This document shows, piece after piece, positions 1-6,460 of a stretch of 7,576 nt of DNA. The position numbers and the translations under genes are program-made. The number at the start of each line of letters is the position of its first letter. Within the stretch, counting starts at the first letter, position 1. The notes under the pieces are model-generated. The model worked only from the letters and a program-made list of their open reading frames with translations, was not told the DNA's origin and ran no database searches. This DNA is from Aquiluna sp. (GTDB lineage Bacteria > Actinomycetota > Actinomycetes > Actinomycetales > Microbacteriaceae): the NCBI GenBank assembly GCA_016780945.1, contig JADHKY010000052.1, forward strand, positions 1 through 7,576, read 5' to 3'.

Positions 1-78
1 CCCCATACCCGATTTGCCATCGTGAATCCCATGACAACCATCGAGCTGCTGATTGAAATCTTGGACAGCATGAAATGA
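1..78 (+). CDS. C-terminal end of a probable group II PLP-dependent decarboxylase (5' partial)
   Basis: Frame 1 is open from the window edge to a TGA at 76-78 and gives 25 residues, including FAIVNPMTTIELLIEILDSM. The pattern of a beta strand, then NPxTT, then an amphipathic helix is typical of the extreme C-terminus of pyridoxal-dependent decarboxylases of the aromatic amino acid, glutamate and diaminobutyrate group (group II). The stop overlaps the ATG of the next gene in ATGA, so the two are probably cotranscribed and translationally coupled. Next to agmatine deiminase and N-carbamoylputrescine amidase, a decarboxylase that makes agmatine from arginine would fit, but neither substrate nor catalytic lysine is visible here. 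The family call rests on a short tail only, so it is tentative; that this is the end of a coding region is more secure. Confidence 0.5.
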   Translation, partial: PHTRFAIVNPMTTIELLIEILDSMK

Positions 79-1067
79 AACTAACAATTGCCGACAGGCT
101 CCCCTCTCCTGCCAACAAAAAAGCTGCTGAGCGCGGCAGCGTGAAAGTGGCGCTGGTGCAGTTCAGCTGGAACGAGGATGAAGCTGCCCACCGCGAAAAC
201 ATCGCCAGCGCAGTTGCCCTGGCGGCACAAAACGGCGCAGAGATTGTCTTTCTTCCGGAGCTTACGCTTAGCCGCTACCCAGCCGACACTCTGCCCGCTG
301 GGACCCCGAGCGATAGCGCTGAAGACCTAGAGAGCGGATCAACCTTCACTCTGCTCGCGGAGCTTGCGAAAGCGCACTCTGTTTTTGTGCACGGATCTCT
401 GTATGAGAAAACCGGGTTTACTGACGGCAGAGGTCTAAACACTGCAATCGTGGTGGGTCCAGAGGGAAACCTGGTTGCCAGAACCCCGAAACTGCACATC
501 CCGGTTACCGAAGGCTACTTCGAGGACAAGTACTTTCAGCCCGGCCCAGCTGAGACTCCCTACCCCGTCTATGAGCTAGACCAAGAGTCCAAACCTAAGC
601 TCGGACTTCCCACCTGCTGGGACGAGTGGTTTCCAGAGGTCGCTAGGGCCTATGGGCTAGCGGGCGCAGACATACTTTGCTACCCAACCGCGATTGGCTC
701 AGAACCAGATCACCCAGACTTTGACACTGAGCCGCTCTGGAGACAGACAATTGTTGGCCACGCGATAGCAAATGGCTTATTCATCGTCGTGCCAAACCGC
801 TACGGCAATGAGGGCCTAGTCACCTTCTACGGAAGCTCCTTCATTGTCGACCCATACGGCAGGGTCCTGGTCAGGGCAGCGCGGGAGGGCGACGAGGTGT
901 TGATCGCAGATCTGGACCTTGATCAAAGACGCGACTGGCTGGACCTATTTCCCTTCTTTGCAACCAGAAGGCCAGACACCTATGGACTTCTCACTAAAGA
1001 TGTTGTGAACCCAAGAGGACCAAGGGGTGATGGCGAGCTCGGAGGGATTGCGGGGCTAACACCATGA
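75..1067 (+). CDS. aguB: N-carbamoylputrescine amidase (nitrilase-superfamily carbon-nitrogen hydrolase)
   Basis: This 330-residue protein is a cytosolic carbon-nitrogen hydrolase predicted to cleave N-carbamoylputrescine to putrescine, CO2 and ammonia. The nitrilase catalytic triad is visible: Glu62 in FLPELT, Lys139 in TPKLHIP, and Cys181 in PTCWDEWFPEVAR. The CWDEWFPE context and the RRPDTYGLL tail (298-306) are characteristic of AguB-type amidases rather than general nitrilases. The immediately following agmatine deiminase, which makes its substrate, supports the assignment. The protein is longer than the usual 290-300 residues: about 22 residues precede the first beta strand (KVALVQF) and about 20 follow the AguB core. 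The ATG at 75 overlaps the upstream stop (ATGA) without a strong ribosome binding site, which fits translational coupling. A GTG at 141 would remove the extra N-terminus and is the alternative start. The gene ends in an ATGA overlap with aguA. Confidence 0.87.
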   Translation: MKLTIADRLPSPANKKAAERGSVKVALVQFSWNEDEAAHRENIASAVALAAQNGAEIVFLPELTLSRYPADTLPAGTPSDSAEDLESGSTFTLLAELAKAHSVFVHGSLYEKTGFTDGRGLNTAIVVGPEGNLVARTPKLHIPVTEGYFEDKYFQPGPAETPYPVYELDQESKPKLGLPTCWDEWFPEVARAYGLAGADILCYPTAIGSEPDHPDFDTEPLWRQTIVGHAIANGLFIVVPNRYGNEGLVTFYGSSFIVDPYGRVLVRAAREGDEVLIADLDLDQRRDWLDLFPFFATRRPDTYGLLTKDVVNPRGPRGDGELGGIAGLTP

Positions 1068-2059
1068 GGCACATGCCCCCGGAGTGGCACCCGCATGAGC
1101 GCACCTGGGTAGCCTTCCCCCACCACGGCTACACCCTCGGTGACACCGAGGCTGAGCAGCTTGCCGCAAGAAAAACCTGGGCAGAGGTTGCAAACAGAGC
1201 CTCCGACTATGAACCGGTGACGGTGGTAGTCCACCCCGCAGGCGTCAAGGATGCTAAAAAGCACCTAAGTTCCCAAATTGAAATCGCCGAGATCGAAATA
1301 GATGACGCTTGGCTCCGCGACAGCGGGCCAACATTTGTCATTGACAGTGGCAAGCTGGCAGGCGTCGACTGGATCTTCAACGGCTGGGGAGCTCAGAGCT
1401 GGGCAAAATACGACAGCGATGCCCTAGTTGCCCGCGAGATAGTGGAACTGCTTGGCGTGGAGAGGCTTGCAAGCAATCTCGTGAACGAGGGTGGTGGTAT
1501 TCACGTCGATGGCAAGGGAAGGGTGCTTCTCACCGAGACGGTCCAGCTTGGCAAAGAGCGAAACCCGGGGCTGAGCAAAGAAGAAGTCGAGGCTGAGATT
1601 CACGAGAAGCTTGGTACCCACGAGGCCATCTGGCTAAAGCGTGGCCTAACCCGCGACTACGACGAGTTCGGCACCAAGGGCCACGTCGACATCGTCGCTT
1701 GCTTCACGCCCGACGGTAGGGTGCTCTACCACGACCAGAGAAATGAGCGCCATCCGGACTTCTTGATCTCCAAAGAAGTTAGGCAAACCCTCGAGGCAGC
1801 AGGCCTAGAAACAGTCGCGGTATCCGCTCCTGAGGTGCAGGTGGACGGGCACGGGTTTGTGGATTACAGCTACATCAACCACTACGTGCTAAACGATGCT
1901 GTTTTGCTGTGTAGTTTTGATGACCCGGTGGATAAAGAGGTGGCTGCCCAACTGAGGGATGTCTACCCGGGCAGAAAGATTGAACTAATTGATGCGAGAG
2001 AGCTGTTTGCAAGAGGAGGCGGCATCCACTGCATCACCCAGCAGCAACCCAAGGTTTAG
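1064..2059 (+). CDS. aguA: Agmatine deiminase (peptidylarginine deiminase-like, AguA family)
   Basis: This 331-residue protein is predicted to hydrolyse agmatine to N-carbamoylputrescine and ammonia, feeding the amidase encoded just upstream. Family motifs are seen in order: PPEWHPHERTW at the N-terminus (5-15), DDAWLRDSGPTF (80-91) with the conserved Asp, Trp and Arg, NEGGGIHVDG (141-150), GHVDIVACF (206-214) with its His and Asp, and a terminal GGGIHCITQQQP with the nucleophile Cys323. The last motif usually reads GGGNIHC, so this copy lacks the Asn, while the Cys and its surroundings are intact. The length is slightly shorter than many family members. The ATG at 1064 overlaps the aguB stop as ATGA. 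A second in-frame ATG at 1073 matches where many homologs begin, but a GAGG only three bases before it is too close to serve as its ribosome binding site. GGAGGG at 1041-1046 lies 17 bases before the 1064 start. Confidence 0.93.
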   Translation: MRHMPPEWHPHERTWVAFPHHGYTLGDTEAEQLAARKTWAEVANRASDYEPVTVVVHPAGVKDAKKHLSSQIEIAEIEIDDAWLRDSGPTFVIDSGKLAGVDWIFNGWGAQSWAKYDSDALVAREIVELLGVERLASNLVNEGGGIHVDGKGRVLLTETVQLGKERNPGLSKEEVEAEIHEKLGTHEAIWLKRGLTRDYDEFGTKGHVDIVACFTPDGRVLYHDQRNERHPDFLISKEVRQTLEAAGLETVAVSAPEVQVDGHGFVDYSYINHYVLNDAVLLCSFDDPVDKEVAAQLRDVYPGRKIELIDARELFARGGGIHCITQQQPKV

Positions 2060-2064
2060 CAATT

Positions 2065-2072
2065 AAGAAAGG
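2065..2072 (+). promoter_or_regulatory. Ribosome binding site of the DUF885 gene
   Basis: AAGAAAGG ends six bases before the ATG at 2079. It is the best-placed Shine-Dalgarno-like sequence in the window and fixes that start. It lies in the 19-base gap after the aguA stop, consistent with an internal operon gene translated independently of aguA. Confidence 0.6.
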
Positions 2073-2078
2073 CATGCA

Positions 2079-3737
2079 ATGAAGCGTGAAGAAACAGCAA
2101 TCGACAAGATCGCAAATGACTGGGTGAAGCAGCTAGCCAAGCGCTCACCCTCCTATGCCACCTATCTTGGATTTCCCGGAGGTGAGAAGGACGTTGACGA
2201 CTTCTCGCCTGACGCCCTCGAGCAAGACCGCCACGACTATGCGGATTTGATTTCAAGACTCCAAGCCGAAGAGCCCGTGGACGAGGTCGATAGGGTCACC
2301 AAAGAGGCGATGATTGCCGATGCCGACCTCAGCATTCGCACCTACGACTCCGGGCTGCTCTTTAGGAACATGAACAACATTGCCTCCCCAGCTCAGGACA
2401 TCAGAGATATCTTCGACCTCTCCCCAACTGAAAGCGTCGAGCACTGGGAGAATCTAGAGGCCAGGATGTCGAAGGTTCCGCAGGCTATTGCCGGCTACAT
2501 CGAGTCGCTGAGGGTTGGAATCAAAACCGGTGACACCCCAGCCAAGCGCCAGGTCGAGGAGATCATCACCCAGGCCGCTCAGATTGACTCTCCGGAGGGG
2601 TTCTTTAGAGAGTTCTCGAAGGCAGAGGGTAAGGACCTACCGGATTCGCTTCGCAAAGAATTGACCGCTGCCGGAGAAAAGGCGACCGAGGGCTATCGAA
2701 CCTTCGCCGAGTTTCTAAAGACCGAACTACTGCCAGCAGCAAACACCGAAGATGCCATTGGTGCTGAGCGCTATGCGCTGCTGAGCGAGAGATTCCTCGG
2801 AGCAAAGATCGACCCCGACGAGACCTACGAGTGGGGAAAACAGGAGCTGGCACGAATCATCGCGGAGCAGTCCGAGGTAGCCAACCAGATCAAGCCCGGT
2901 GCGAGCGTCGAAGAGGCGGTAAAGCACCTCGAGAATGACCCCAGCACCAAGCTGCACGGCACCGATGAGCTGCAGAAGTGGATGCAGAAGCTTTCAGATG
3001 AAGCAATTGAGAAACTCTCTGGAAGCCACTTCGAGATAGCCGAGCCACTGAAGAAGCTCGAGTGCATGATTGCTCCGACTAAGCACGGCGGCATCTACTA
3101 CACCGGCCCCACAGATGACTTTTCTAGGCCGGGGAGAATGTGGTGGTCGGTTCCCGAGGGCGTTGAAGAATTTGACACCTGGCGCGAGACCACAACCGTC
3201 TATCACGAGGGAGTCCCCGGTCACCACCTGCAGGTGGCCCAGCAGACCTATATCAAAGACACTCTCAATGACTGGCGCCGGCTTGCCTCCTGGACCTCGG
3301 GACACGGCGAAGGCTGGGCTCTCTACGCAGAGCGGTTGATGGACGAGCTTGGCTTCCTGAGCACTCCTGCCGACAGGTTAGGAATGCTGGATGCCCAGCG
3401 CATGAGAGCGGCGAGGGTGGTTCTAGACATCGGTGTTCACACCAAGAAACAGAATCTGGAGGGCAGCGCTACCTGGAACTTCGACTATGCCCTTAAGTTC
3501 ATGGAAAGCAATGTGAACATGTCGAAAGAGTTTGTCCGCTTTGAGGTAACTAGGTACTTCGGGTGGCCAGGACAGGCCCCTGCCTACAAAGTTGGACAGC
3601 GTATCTGGGAACAGATCAGGGACGACTACAAGACTCGAAAGGGTGAGGCTTTCGACATCAAAGAGTTCCACAAGACCGCACTAAACCTCGGTGGCCTTGG
3701 TCTGGATACCCTGAGAAGTGCAATGGCTCGAACCTAA
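2079..3737 (+). CDS. DUF885 family protein, putative zinc metallopeptidase
   Basis: This 552-residue, mostly helical protein matches the DUF885 family in length and signature motifs. The hallmark is HEGVPGHH at 376-383, a helix with His/Glu metal-ligand character but spacing unlike a classic HExxH. It is followed by GHGEGWALYAERL (408-420), whose Glu411 or Glu418 is a likely further ligand, and by RYFGWPGQAPAYKVG (492-506), also family-typical. No signal peptide, lipobox or membrane segment is visible at the N-terminus (MKREETAIDKIAND), so it is predicted cytosolic, unlike the lipoprotein-like members known in other bacteria. The fold and motif point to a peptidase, but its substrate is unknown. 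It follows aguA by 19 bases with a good ribosome binding site, so it is probably cotranscribed with the putrescine genes. A role on polyamine- or arginine-related peptides is speculation. Confidence 0.85.
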   Translation: MKREETAIDKIANDWVKQLAKRSPSYATYLGFPGGEKDVDDFSPDALEQDRHDYADLISRLQAEEPVDEVDRVTKEAMIADADLSIRTYDSGLLFRNMNNIASPAQDIRDIFDLSPTESVEHWENLEARMSKVPQAIAGYIESLRVGIKTGDTPAKRQVEEIITQAAQIDSPEGFFREFSKAEGKDLPDSLRKELTAAGEKATEGYRTFAEFLKTELLPAANTEDAIGAERYALLSERFLGAKIDPDETYEWGKQELARIIAEQSEVANQIKPGASVEEAVKHLENDPSTKLHGTDELQKWMQKLSDEAIEKLSGSHFEIAEPLKKLECMIAPTKHGGIYYTGPTDDFSRPGRMWWSVPEGVEEFDTWRETTTVYHEGVPGHHLQVAQQTYIKDTLNDWRRLASWTSGHGEGWALYAERLMDELGFLSTPADRLGMLDAQRMRAARVVLDIGVHTKKQNLEGSATWNFDYALKFMESNVNMSKEFVRFEVTRYFGWPGQAPAYKVGQRIWEQIRDDYKTRKGEAFDIKEFHKTALNLGGLGLDTLRSAMART

Positions 3738-3752
3738 TTCCGGCATATTCGT

Positions 3753-3758
3753 TACGCT
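3753..3758 (+). promoter_or_regulatory. Probable -10 element for leaderless argG transcription
   Basis: TACGCT fits the actinobacterial TANNNT -10 consensus and ends seven bases before the GTG of argG. Transcription would therefore start at or next to the start codon. No Shine-Dalgarno sequence is present in the 28-base gap. I see no convincing -35 box, so the call depends on spacing and on the same arrangement recurring at two later genes. Confidence 0.5.
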
Positions 3759-3765
3759 TTAGCCT

Positions 3766-5079
3766 GTGTCTAAGGTTCTAGGTTCCCTCCCCACAGGCGA
3801 AAAAGTGGGCATCGCATTCTCTGGTGGTCTCGATACATCGGTTGCCGTTGCCTGGATGCGCGAAAAGGGCGCCATTCCATTTGCCTACACAGCCAACCTC
3901 GGCCAGTACGACGAAGACGACATCGACTCGATTCCCGGCCGTGCCAAGGAATATGGTGCAGAGGACGCGAGGCTAGTTGACTGCAGAGAGTCGCTGGTCG
4001 AAGAGGGACTGGCGGCCATTGCCTGTGGCGCTTTCCACATCAGAACCGGATCGAAGGTTTACTTCAACACCACTCCCCTGGGCCGCGTTGTCACCGGAAC
4101 CTTACTGGTGCGTGCCATGAAGGAGGACGGGGTTGACATCTGGGGCGATGGCAGCACCTACAAGGGCAACGACATCGAGCGCTTCTACCGCTACGGACTC
4201 TTAGCAAACCCAGACCTTCGCATCTACAAGCCCTGGCTGGACAGTGACTTTGTGGCAGAGCTGGGTGGCCGTGAAGAGATGTCTCAGTGGCTGAAGGAGC
4301 GCGACCTTCCCTACCGCGCCAGCACAGAGAAGGCGTATTCCACCGATGCCAACATGCTCGGAGCCACCCACGAGGCAAAGAGCCTTGAGTATCTCAATAC
4401 TTCAATGGAAATAGTCGAGCCCATCATGGGTGTGAAGCACTGGGACCCGGGCGTCGAGATCGCAGACGAAGAGGTAACGATACATTTTGAGCAGGGTAGA
4501 CCCGTGTCTCTAAATGGCAAGAAGTTTGCGTCTGCGGTTGATCTGATGATGGAGGCAAACGCCATTGGCGGTCGCCACGGACTTGGTATGAGCGACCAGA
4601 TCGAGAATCGCATCATCGAGGCCAAGAGCCGCGGCATCTATGAGGCTCCGGGTATGGCACTGATTCACATCGCCTACGAGCGGCTGCTCTCCGCTATCCA
4701 CAACGAGGACACCATTGCCGCCTATCACCTAGAGGGACGCCGCATGGGCAGGCTGCTCTATGAGGGAAGATGGCTCGACCCGCAGACACTTATGTTGCGG
4801 GAGTCCCTGATGCGCTGGGTCGCATCGGCGGTTAGTGGCAGCGTGACCCTAAAGCTTCGTCGTGGTGACGACTACTCAATCATGGACACCCAGGGCGATA
4901 ACTTCTCCTACCACCCGGAAAAGCTCTCCATGGAGCGCACCGAGGACGCCGCATTTGGACCAGAAGATCGAATCGGGCAGCTAACAATGCGCAACCTAGA
5001 CATTCAGGACACTCGCCAAAAACTCGACCTCTATCGCAAGCAGGGTCAAATTGACGGCGGTCAGTTCGAGCTGACCTGA
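3766..5079 (+). CDS. argG: Argininosuccinate synthase (long, E. coli-type subfamily)
   Basis: This 437-residue enzyme ligates citrulline and aspartate with ATP to form argininosuccinate, the penultimate step of arginine synthesis in the cytosol. The ATP-pyrophosphatase loop SGGLDTS is at 19-25, after GEKVGIAF. Further family blocks are FAYTANLGQYDE (39-50), GSKVYFNTTPLGR (95-107), GDGSTYKGNDIERFYRYG (127-144) and KPWLDSDFV (155-163). Length and these blocks match the E. coli ArgG subfamily rather than the shorter (about 400 residue) type found in many bacteria. The GTG at 3766 gives an N-terminus (MSKVLGSLPTGEKVGIAFSGG) that aligns well with family starts. The gene appears to have its own leaderless promoter, is not followed by argH, and overlaps deoD by one base (TGATG). 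This isolation from the rest of the arginine pathway is worth noting. Confidence 0.96.
   Translation: MSKVLGSLPTGEKVGIAFSGGLDTSVAVAWMREKGAIPFAYTANLGQYDEDDIDSIPGRAKEYGAEDARLVDCRESLVEEGLAAIACGAFHIRTGSKVYFNTTPLGRVVTGTLLVRAMKEDGVDIWGDGSTYKGNDIERFYRYGLLANPDLRIYKPWLDSDFVAELGGREEMSQWLKERDLPYRASTEKAYSTDANMLGATHEAKSLEYLNTSMEIVEPIMGVKHWDPGVEIADEEVTIHFEQGRPVSLNGKKFASAVDLMMEANAIGGRHGLGMSDQIENRIIEAKSRGIYEAPGMALIHIAYERLLSAIHNEDTIAAYHLEGRRMGRLLYEGRWLDPQTLMLRESLMRWVASAVSGSVTLKLRRGDDYSIMDTQGDNFSYHPEKLSMERTEDAAFGPEDRIGQLTMRNLDIQDTRQKLDLYRKQGQIDGGQFELT
5045..5055. repeat. 11-bp palindrome near the 3' end of argG
   Basis: GTCAA-A-TTGAC is a perfect palindrome with a single central base, inside the argG coding region. 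It lies three bases upstream of the longer hairpin before deoD. It is too tight to fold as an RNA hairpin, so if it matters it would be as a DNA site. It could be chance. Confidence 0.3.
5059..5076 (+). promoter_or_regulatory. Hairpin at the argG/deoD junction
   Basis: GGTCAG-TTCGAG-CTGACC is a perfect 6-bp inverted repeat. A further T-G wobble gives a 7-bp stem with a TCGA loop. It encodes the last residues of ArgG and ends directly before the TGATG that joins the argG stop to the deoD start, occupying the space where a ribosome binding site would lie. There is no T-run, so it is not an intrinsic terminator. It may tune coupling of deoD translation to argG, but codon constraint or chance are possible. 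Confidence 0.4.
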
Positions 5080-5774
5080 TGAGCATCCACATAGCGGCCA
5101 AGCCCGGTGAAATTGCGGACACCATCCTGCTCCCGGGAGATCCGTTGCGGGCAAAGTGGATTGCCGAGACCTTCCTTGAGAATCCGGTGCAGTACAACAG
5201 CGTGCGAAACATGCTGGGCTACACCGGCGAGTTCGAAGGCAGAAAAATCTCAGTGCAGGGAACCGGGATGGGAGCGCCCTCCATTGGAATATATGCCTAC
5301 GAGCTTTTCAATGACTACGGGGTTCAAAATGCCATCCGCGTGGGAACCAGCGGAGGCCTACCTCCAACAAAGCTAAGAGATGTTGTCATTGCCATGACCG
5401 CCTCCACCGACTCCAACATCAACCAAAGAGCAACTGGAGGCTTGGACTTCGCACCAGCTGCTAGCTATGAGCTTCTAGAAAAGGCAGTCGCCAAGGCGCG
5501 CGAGCTAAAAATAGATCACCACGTAGGCATGATCGCCTCAGGGGACCTCTTCTATGACGAAACTGATTCTCTGGAACACTGGAAGAAGCTGGGCATTTTG
5601 GCTCTAGAGATGGAGACCAACCAGCTCTACACCCTTGCCGCCAGATTCCGCAGAAGAGCTCTTAGCATCGTCACTGTCTCCGACATGATGGACGGTTCCG
5701 AGCAGACCAGCAGCGAAGAGCGTGAGAGCGGGTTTAGGAACATGGTTACCCTCGCTCTTGCCGCAACCGATTAG
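5079..5774 (+). CDS. deoD: Purine-nucleoside phosphorylase, DeoD type
   Basis: This 231-residue protein is predicted to split purine (deoxy)ribonucleosides with phosphate into base and (deoxy)ribose 1-phosphate, in purine salvage. Hexameric DeoD-type signatures are visible: His4 near the N-terminus, LLPGDPLRAK with Arg24, SVRNMLGYTG with Arg43, GTGMGAPS (61-68), RVGTSGG (87-93), the nucleoside-binding EMET (177-180) and TVSDM with Asp202 as the likely base-protonating acid, followed by Arg215. By alignment from memory to the E. coli enzyme, the phosphate-binding Ser90 is Thr here, a conservative change. Its length is close to the usual 235-240 residues. The ATG shares one base with the argG stop (TGATG), and no Shine-Dalgarno is visible, so translation is probably coupled to argG. 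It ends 15 bases before the exporter gene. Confidence 0.94.
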   Translation: MSIHIAAKPGEIADTILLPGDPLRAKWIAETFLENPVQYNSVRNMLGYTGEFEGRKISVQGTGMGAPSIGIYAYELFNDYGVQNAIRVGTSGGLPPTKLRDVVIAMTASTDSNINQRATGGLDFAPAASYELLEKAVAKARELKIDHHVGMIASGDLFYDETDSLEHWKKLGILALEMETNQLYTLAARFRRRALSIVTVSDMMDGSEQTSSEERESGFRNMVTLALAATD

Positions 5775-5777
5775 CAC

Positions 5778-5783
5778 TAGATT
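5778..5783 (+). promoter_or_regulatory. Probable -10 element for leaderless transcription of the LysE-family gene
   Basis: TAGATT fits TANNNT and ends six bases before the GTG start at 5790. The gap after deoD has no Shine-Dalgarno sequence. Its placement matches the -10 boxes proposed for argG and the 80-residue gene. No clear -35 box is seen. Confidence 0.5.
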
Positions 5784-5789
5784 TTCTCT

Positions 5790-6422
5790 GTGCCCTCAGC
5801 TTCCAACATTCTCGGCTTTACCCTTCTAGCCATTGTCATAATCGTCGTGCCGGGCCCAGGGGTGCTCTTTGCGGTCGGCAGGGCTCTAGTCCTCGGAACA
5901 AAGCCTGCCCTCCTGTCGGTCCTAGGAAACGCTCTCGGTGTTGGTATTCAGATTGTCGTCGTTGCGTTGGGCCTTGGCATATTGATACAGAGTTCCCCCG
6001 AGGTGTTTTTTGTGATCCGGATTGCTGGCGCTGCAATGATCGGCTACCTCGGCATCCGAGCAATACTTCACCGAAGCGATGCTCTGGAGGATTCCCGCGA
6101 TAAACCACATTCGAGATCCACGATTCTCAGGGAGTCTGTGGTTGTTGGCCTCACAAATGCCAAGACGCTGGTCTTCTTCCTAGCCGCCCTACCCAGCTTC
6201 GTGTCGATTGAGGATGGAAACCCAATCATTCAGATGCTCCTGCTCGGCCTGATCTTTTCGATAATCGGCATTGCATCTGACTCGATTTATGCAGTAGCTG
6301 CGGGAAAGGCGAGGGAATGGCTTGCCACATCCGAGCAACGGCTTGCCACCTTCAGGGGGTTAGGTGGTCTCGCCCTTACCTTTCTCGGTGTTTACATGCT
6401 TTATGAGGCGATTGCCCTCTAA
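5790..6422 (+). CDS. LysE/RhtB-family amino acid exporter
   Basis: This 210-residue inner-membrane protein belongs to the LysE/RhtB translocators, which export amino acids and related metabolites. About six hydrophobic segments are visible (roughly 6-28, 39-66, 72-93, 116-137, 146-170 and 188-207). The family-typical VVPGPGVLFAVGRAL (19-33) sits at the first segment, and LTNAKTLVFFLAALPSFV (121-138) corresponds to the NPK-FFL-LP block of RhtB proteins, with Ala in place of Pro. Family length is about 205-215 residues, so it is complete. The GTG start at 5790 is chosen because the protein then begins a few residues before the first segment and because a -10 box lies six bases upstream. The substrate cannot be read from sequence. 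Its position after argG makes arginine or a relative a reasonable guess only. Confidence 0.9.
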   Translation: MPSASNILGFTLLAIVIIVVPGPGVLFAVGRALVLGTKPALLSVLGNALGVGIQIVVVALGLGILIQSSPEVFFVIRIAGAAMIGYLGIRAILHRSDALEDSRDKPHSRSTILRESVVVGLTNAKTLVFFLAALPSFVSIEDGNPIIQMLLLGLIFSIIGIASDSIYAVAAGKAREWLATSEQRLATFRGLGGLALTFLGVYMLYEAIAL

Positions 6423-6429
6423 ACACCAA

Positions 6430-6449
6430 ACATAGACAGCCATCTATGT
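6430..6449. promoter_or_regulatory. 20-bp inverted repeat, candidate operator
   Basis: ACATAGA-N6-TCTATGT is a perfect 7+7 inverted repeat in the short gap between the exporter and the 80-residue gene. Its right arm shares the first base of the proposed -10 box at 6449-6454, so a bound dimeric repressor would block that promoter. There is no T-run, which argues against a terminator for the exporter gene. The regulator is not in this window. Confidence 0.5.
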
Positions 6450-6454
6450 ATAGT
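6449..6454 (+). promoter_or_regulatory. Probable -10 element for leaderless transcription of the 80-residue gene
   Basis: TATAGT is a near-consensus -10 (TATAAT with one change) ending six bases before the ATG at 6461. This identical spacing to the LysE-family gene supports 6461, not 6446, as the start. The ATG at 6446 lies partly inside the promoter and would not be transcribed from it. Confidence 0.55.
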
Positions 6455-6460
6455 GGAGTC

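Noticed and set aside
2825..3094. Minus-strand open frame of 89 codons inside the DUF885 gene
   Set aside because: It lies opposite a strongly supported coding region, its translation is low-complexity Ser/Cys-rich, and it has no ribosome binding site or family motif.
3070..3339. Plus-strand open frame of 89 codons in another frame of the DUF885 gene
   Set aside because: It overlaps the conserved metal-site motif region of DUF885 and its Pro/Ser/Thr-rich product looks like out-of-frame translation.
4311..4637. Minus-strand open frame of 108 codons opposite argG
   Set aside because: argG is unmistakable here. The antisense frame has no recognisable domain and reflects codon bias on the coding strand.
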